Below are positions 60,834 to 64,000 of a stretch of DNA of 64,000 nucleotides, piece after piece; position 1 is the stretch's first letter; every line of letters begins with the position of its first letter. The DNA lies in the NCBI RefSeq assembly GCF_020169415.1, contig NZ_JAIULG010000021.1, positions 1-64,000 on the forward strand, in the 5' to 3' direction. This stretch comes from Tsukamurella sp. M9C. Its GTDB lineage: Bacteria > Actinomycetota > Actinomycetes > Mycobacteriales > Mycobacteriaceae. Position numbers and translations under genes: made by a program. Under the pieces are notes generated by a model. That model was given only the letters and a program-made list of their open reading frames with translations. It was not told where the DNA came from and did not search any database.

Positions 60834-61437
60834 TGCGGGGTAGGGGGCCCGTGATGACCTGCTGGAGCGGGGGAGCGGCGAGGACGACGAGCTCGTCGAC
60901 GGTGAGCGAGGCCAGGGGCTCGAAGCCGACGACGTAGCGCGCGACGAGCAGCCCGAAGACCTGGCCCACCATGAGATTCGCGCGGAGCACCCCGTCGCCC
61001 GGGCCCGCGTCCATGCGGTCGATCAGCTCGCCCAGCGCGATCTCCAGCAGGAAGCCGCGGACGATCGCGGGGTCGCCGTCGTTGCCGAGGTTGGTGCGGA
61101 TCACCGCGACGCCCACATCGCGCAGCGGCCCGTCCCACATCGTCAGGAGCGCGCGGAGCAGGGCGCGCGCGGCGTCGTCGAGAGGGGCGTCCCGGAGCGG
61201 CGCCCGCACGAACTCCGGGTCGACGGGGATCGCCAGCGCGGCGAGGTAGAGCTGCTGCTTGGTGCCGAAGTAGTGGTGCACCAGCGCCGAATCGACGCCC
61301 GCTGCCTCCGCGATCGAGCGCACCGTCGTGCCGGCCAGGCCGCCGCGGGCGAACGCGGCCCGCGCCGCGCCGAGGATTTCGGCCCGGGTATCGGGGCTGC
61401 CGCTGCGCCGGCCCGACCTGCGGCCCGGACCGCTCAC
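60829..61437 (-). CDS. TetR-family regulator of the ABC exporter
   Basis: 202 residues. Helix-turn-helix LAGTTVRSIAEAAGVDSALVHHYFGTKQQLYLAAL around residues 31-65, with the HHYF recognition helix. The C-terminal domain is of the PsrA/Rv-type (FVRAPLRDAPLDDAARALLRALL). GTG at 61437 overlaps the permease stop (GTGA), so it is third gene of the ABC operon and probably binds the 36-bp palindrome upstream of that operon. Confidence 0.9.
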   Translation of the reverse strand: MSGPGRRSGRRSGSPDTRAEILGAARAAFARGGLAGTTVRSIAEAAGVDSALVHHYFGTKQQLYLAALAIPVDPEFVRAPLRDAPLDDAARALLRALLTMWDGPLRDVGVAVIRTNLGNDGDPAIVRGFLLEIALGELIDRMDAGPGDGVLRANLMVGQVFGLLVARYVVGFEPLASLTVDELVVLAAPPLQQVITGPLPRN

Positions 61438-62188
61438 GCGACCTTCCGCGGAAGGGTGGCGGCCGCGAGCGCGAGCGCCGCGATCGCGAAGCCCGCGACC
61501 ACCGCGAGCGAGGTCCACATCGTCGTCGTCGCGGAACCGTGGGCCCCCACCTCCTGCAGCGCCTTCACCGCGTAGGTCATCGGCAGCACGTCGGCGATGC
61601 CCTGCAGCCAGCCCGGCATCGCGTCGTGCGGAACGAGTAGGCCGCACAGGAAGATCTGCGGCACCACGACGACCGGCATGAACTGCACCGCCTGGAACTC
61701 CGTGCGGGCGAAGGCGCTGAACAGCAGGCCCAGCGCCACACCCAGCCAGGCGTCGACGACGGCGATGAGCACCACGAGCCAGACGCTGCCGGCTGTCTCC
61801 ATACCGAGCAGGTACGCCGCCACCGTGGTCGCGACCGCCGCCTGGGCCGTGGCCGCGACGGAGAACGCCACTGCGTAGCCGAGCAGCAGGTCGGCCTTGG
61901 CCAGCGGCGTGGTGAGCAGTCGCTCGAGCGTGCCCGAGACCCGTTCGCGCTGCATCGCGATCGAGGTCACGATGAACATCAGCGCGAACGGCAGCACGCC
62001 CAGCAGGACGAGCGCGATCCGGCTGAAGAGTGTGGTGCCGCCGGGGGAGTCGCGGTAGAGGAAGTACATCAGCGTCAGCAGCGCCGTCGGCACCACCACG
62101 ATCATGGCGATGGTCCGCGGGTCGGCGCGGAGCTGACGCAGCACGCGGAGCGTGGTCGCGCGGGTGATGCTCGGGTTCAGGACGGTGC

Positions 62189-62192
<4 letters not shown>
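61434..62192 (-). CDS. ABC-2 type exporter permease
   Basis: 252 residues, six predicted membrane helices. RERVSGTLERLLTTPLAKADLLLGY is the DrrB/ABC-2 coupling segment, and LPMTYAVKALQEV the C-terminal family mark. Forms the pore of a drug-exporter-like ABC system with the ATPase encoded just upstream (ATGA overlap). The substrate is unknown. Confidence 0.92.
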
Positions 62193-62920
<728 letters not shown>

Positions 62921-62933
62921 GGCGCCTCCAAAG

Positions 62934-62969
62934 AATTCACTCGACGATGAATTCATCGTCGAGTGAATT
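62934..62969. promoter_or_regulatory. 36-bp perfect palindrome, probable TetR operator
   Basis: Both 18-base arms are exactly complementary with no spacer. Each half starts AATTCACTCGACGATGAA. It lies 14 bases before the ATPase ATG, in the 83-base gap to the SDR gene, where a repressor would block transcription of the ABC-ABC-TetR operon. Confidence 0.85.
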
Positions 62970-63003
62970 GTGCACCCGGCGGAACCGGGTCGTCAAGAGG
63001 CGG

Positions 63004-63792
63004 TCAGTCGCGCTGCCGCCGGTCACCGAGGCGCCGCATCGCGCTCAGCACGGGCAGCCCTATGGACGGCGCCAGATCGGAGGACCGCGCGAGGGCGCCG
63101 CGCCACCGCGGCACGACGCGGAAGATCTGGCGCGACTGCAGGAGCCGCAGCCCGGCGGCCGCGACGTCGTCCGCGTCGAGGGGTTTCGGTCCGGCGAAGA
63201 GCAGGGCGGCGCCGGCGTCCTTCTCGCGGTCGGTGACCATCGTCGTGCGGACCACGTCCGGGCACAGGGCGCGGGCGCGGATCGGGAGGCCGGCGTGGTC
63301 GAGGTCGCCCTGGAGCGAAGTCGTGTAGGAAAGGACGGCGGCCTTGGTCGCGGCGTAGAGCGCGAGCCCGGGGACGGGGGAGAGTGCGGAGATCGAGGCG
63401 ACGTTGAGGATCGCGCCGCCGCGGGCGCCCATGGCGTTGACGGCCGCCGCGGAGCCGCCGATCGGGCCGCGCAGATTCACGTCGAGGATCGCCCGCACCT
63501 GATCGTCGTCGTGGTCCCAGCTGTCGCCCGCGATGAGGATGCCTGCGTTGTTCACCCACACGGCGAGTCGGCCGAGCTCCTGCGCACGCTCAGCGACGTC
63601 GCGGTGGGAGGCGAGGTCCCGCACGTCCTGGGCGAGACCGACGGCGTCCCGCCCGACCTCCGCGGCGGCACGCGCCGCGGCCGGGCCGTCGACGTCCGTG
63701 AGGATCACGCGATGGCCCCGATCCGCGAGCCGGTGGGCGAACCGGAGGCCGATACCGCGGCCGGCTCCGGTGACTACTGCGATGGATGTCAT
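63004..63792 (-). CDS. Short-chain dehydrogenase/reductase
   Basis: 262 residues. TGAGRGIGLRFAHRL (NAD(P) loop), NNAGI, catalytic Ser in NVASISALSP, YAATK. The C-terminal tail (IFRVVPRWRGALARSSDLAP) is the kind seen in SDRs acting on lipids or steroids. Substrate unknown. ATG at 63792; upstream codons are not conserved-looking. Confidence 0.9.
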   Translation of the reverse strand: MTSIAVVTGAGRGIGLRFAHRLADRGHRVILTDVDGPAAARAAAEVGRDAVGLAQDVRDLASHRDVAERAQELGRLAVWVNNAGILIAGDSWDHDDDQVRAILDVNLRGPIGGSAAAVNAMGARGGAILNVASISALSPVPGLALYAATKAAVLSYTTSLQGDLDHAGLPIRARALCPDVVRTTMVTDREKDAGAALLFAGPKPLDADDVAAAGLRLLQSRQIFRVVPRWRGALARSSDLAPSIGLPVLSAMRRLGDRRQRD

Positions 63793-63896
63793 GTCGACGA
63801 ACCTATGCCCTGGGGTGGGACGGGGCGTCGTCCTCGGGCGACGGGATCTCTCGGCGATCCTGCGCTCCGCGGCCATCCGCCCGCTCGCCCGGTGCT

Positions 63897-63914
63897 GGGT
63901 GCGCACACGCACCC
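63897..63914. terminator. Short hairpin before the edge gene's stop
   Basis: GGGTGCG-CACA-CGCACCC, a 7-bp stem 23 bases beyond the stop codon of the minus-strand gene at the window edge. Confidence 0.45.
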
Positions 63915-63936
63915 GTTCCCGGGTGGGGCTGTGCGG

Positions 63937-64000
63937 CTACGCGCGGGCACCCAACTTCGCGCTGACGTCTTCCGGGTTCGCTTGCGCCGGAGCAGCATCG
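63937..64000 (-). CDS. C-terminal end of an unidentified protein (runs off window)
   Basis: The minus strand reads DAAPAQANPEDVSAKLGARA then a stop at 63937-63939. Composition (Asp/Glu/Ala, a natural-looking tail) and G+C at third positions suggest a real C-terminus, but 20 residues are too few to name it. Confidence 0.4.
   Translation of the reverse strand, partial: DAAPAQANPEDVSAKLGARA

Noticed and set aside
63789..63998. 69-codon minus-strand frame at the right edge
   Set aside because: It is rich in Arg/Pro/Gly with no domain; a different frame gives a natural C-terminus ending at 63937.

Overview
The window reads as chromosome of a high-G+C actinobacterium of the order Mycobacteriales. 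The order coaE, uvrB, universal stress protein, metallo-hydrolase, uvrA, infC-rpmI-rplT, trmH, pheST, argCJBDFRGH matches the mycobacterial backbone. PafBC-type DNA-damage promoters, TANNNT -10 boxes placed 6-8 nt before start codons (leaderless mRNAs) and a DinB2-type polymerase fit the same group. A Tsukamurella-like genus is my best guess, but this is inference. I see no tRNA, rRNA, CRISPR array, insertion sequence or prophage.

Layout. 1-3.9 kb: remains of a polyol-catabolic locus (dehydrogenase, mannitol dehydrogenase family, xylulokinase). Its first gene looks like an in-frame fusion of a SorC-type regulator with an N-terminally truncated dehydrogenase. 4-13.4 kb: Zur-box-preceded aztD, coaE, a SWIM/SNF2 pair, TetR, a DUF402 protein, a methyltransferase and uvrB. 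13.5-17.6 kb: Usp, a HelD-type RNA polymerase ATPase and a FAD monooxygenase. 17.8-21.8 kb: a two-gene accessory unit, a 960-residue protein of unknown family plus a 361-residue protein with a possible His/Cys dyad. This is the best candidate for an undescribed system. 21.8-28.7 kb: CGNR regulator, epoxide hydrolase, dinB2-like polymerase, metallo-hydrolase, uvrA and a NrdR-box-controlled NrdH redoxin.

28.8-41.4 kb: a small tryptophan-rich secreted protein, the infC-rpmI-rplT operon with an attenuator-like leader and an AUC start, trmH, an acyltransferase, a purine permease with a deaminase, a DUF5360/SMR/TetR efflux cassette, and pheST. 41.3-51.7 kb: accessory metabolism. It holds an MFS pump with a flavin reductase and TetR, then a Baeyer-Villiger/FMO-type monooxygenase, two paralogous GAF regulators, an acetoin-type SDR, a PIG-L deacetylase and two crotonases. 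52-60.8 kb: the arginine operon argCJBDF-argR with an ARG-box-like promoter, then argG (long type) from its own leaderless promoter and argH. 60.8-64 kb: an ABC exporter with its TetR, which has a 36-bp perfect palindrome as probable operator, an SDR, and the last codons of a minus-strand gene running off the window.

The DNA-repair genes (uvrB, uvrA, dinB2-like, SNF2/SWIM) are clustered. uvrB and uvrA share the same RecA-independent damage promoter, so they should be induced together. The arg genes form a translationally coupled pathway from N-acetylglutamyl phosphate to arginine.
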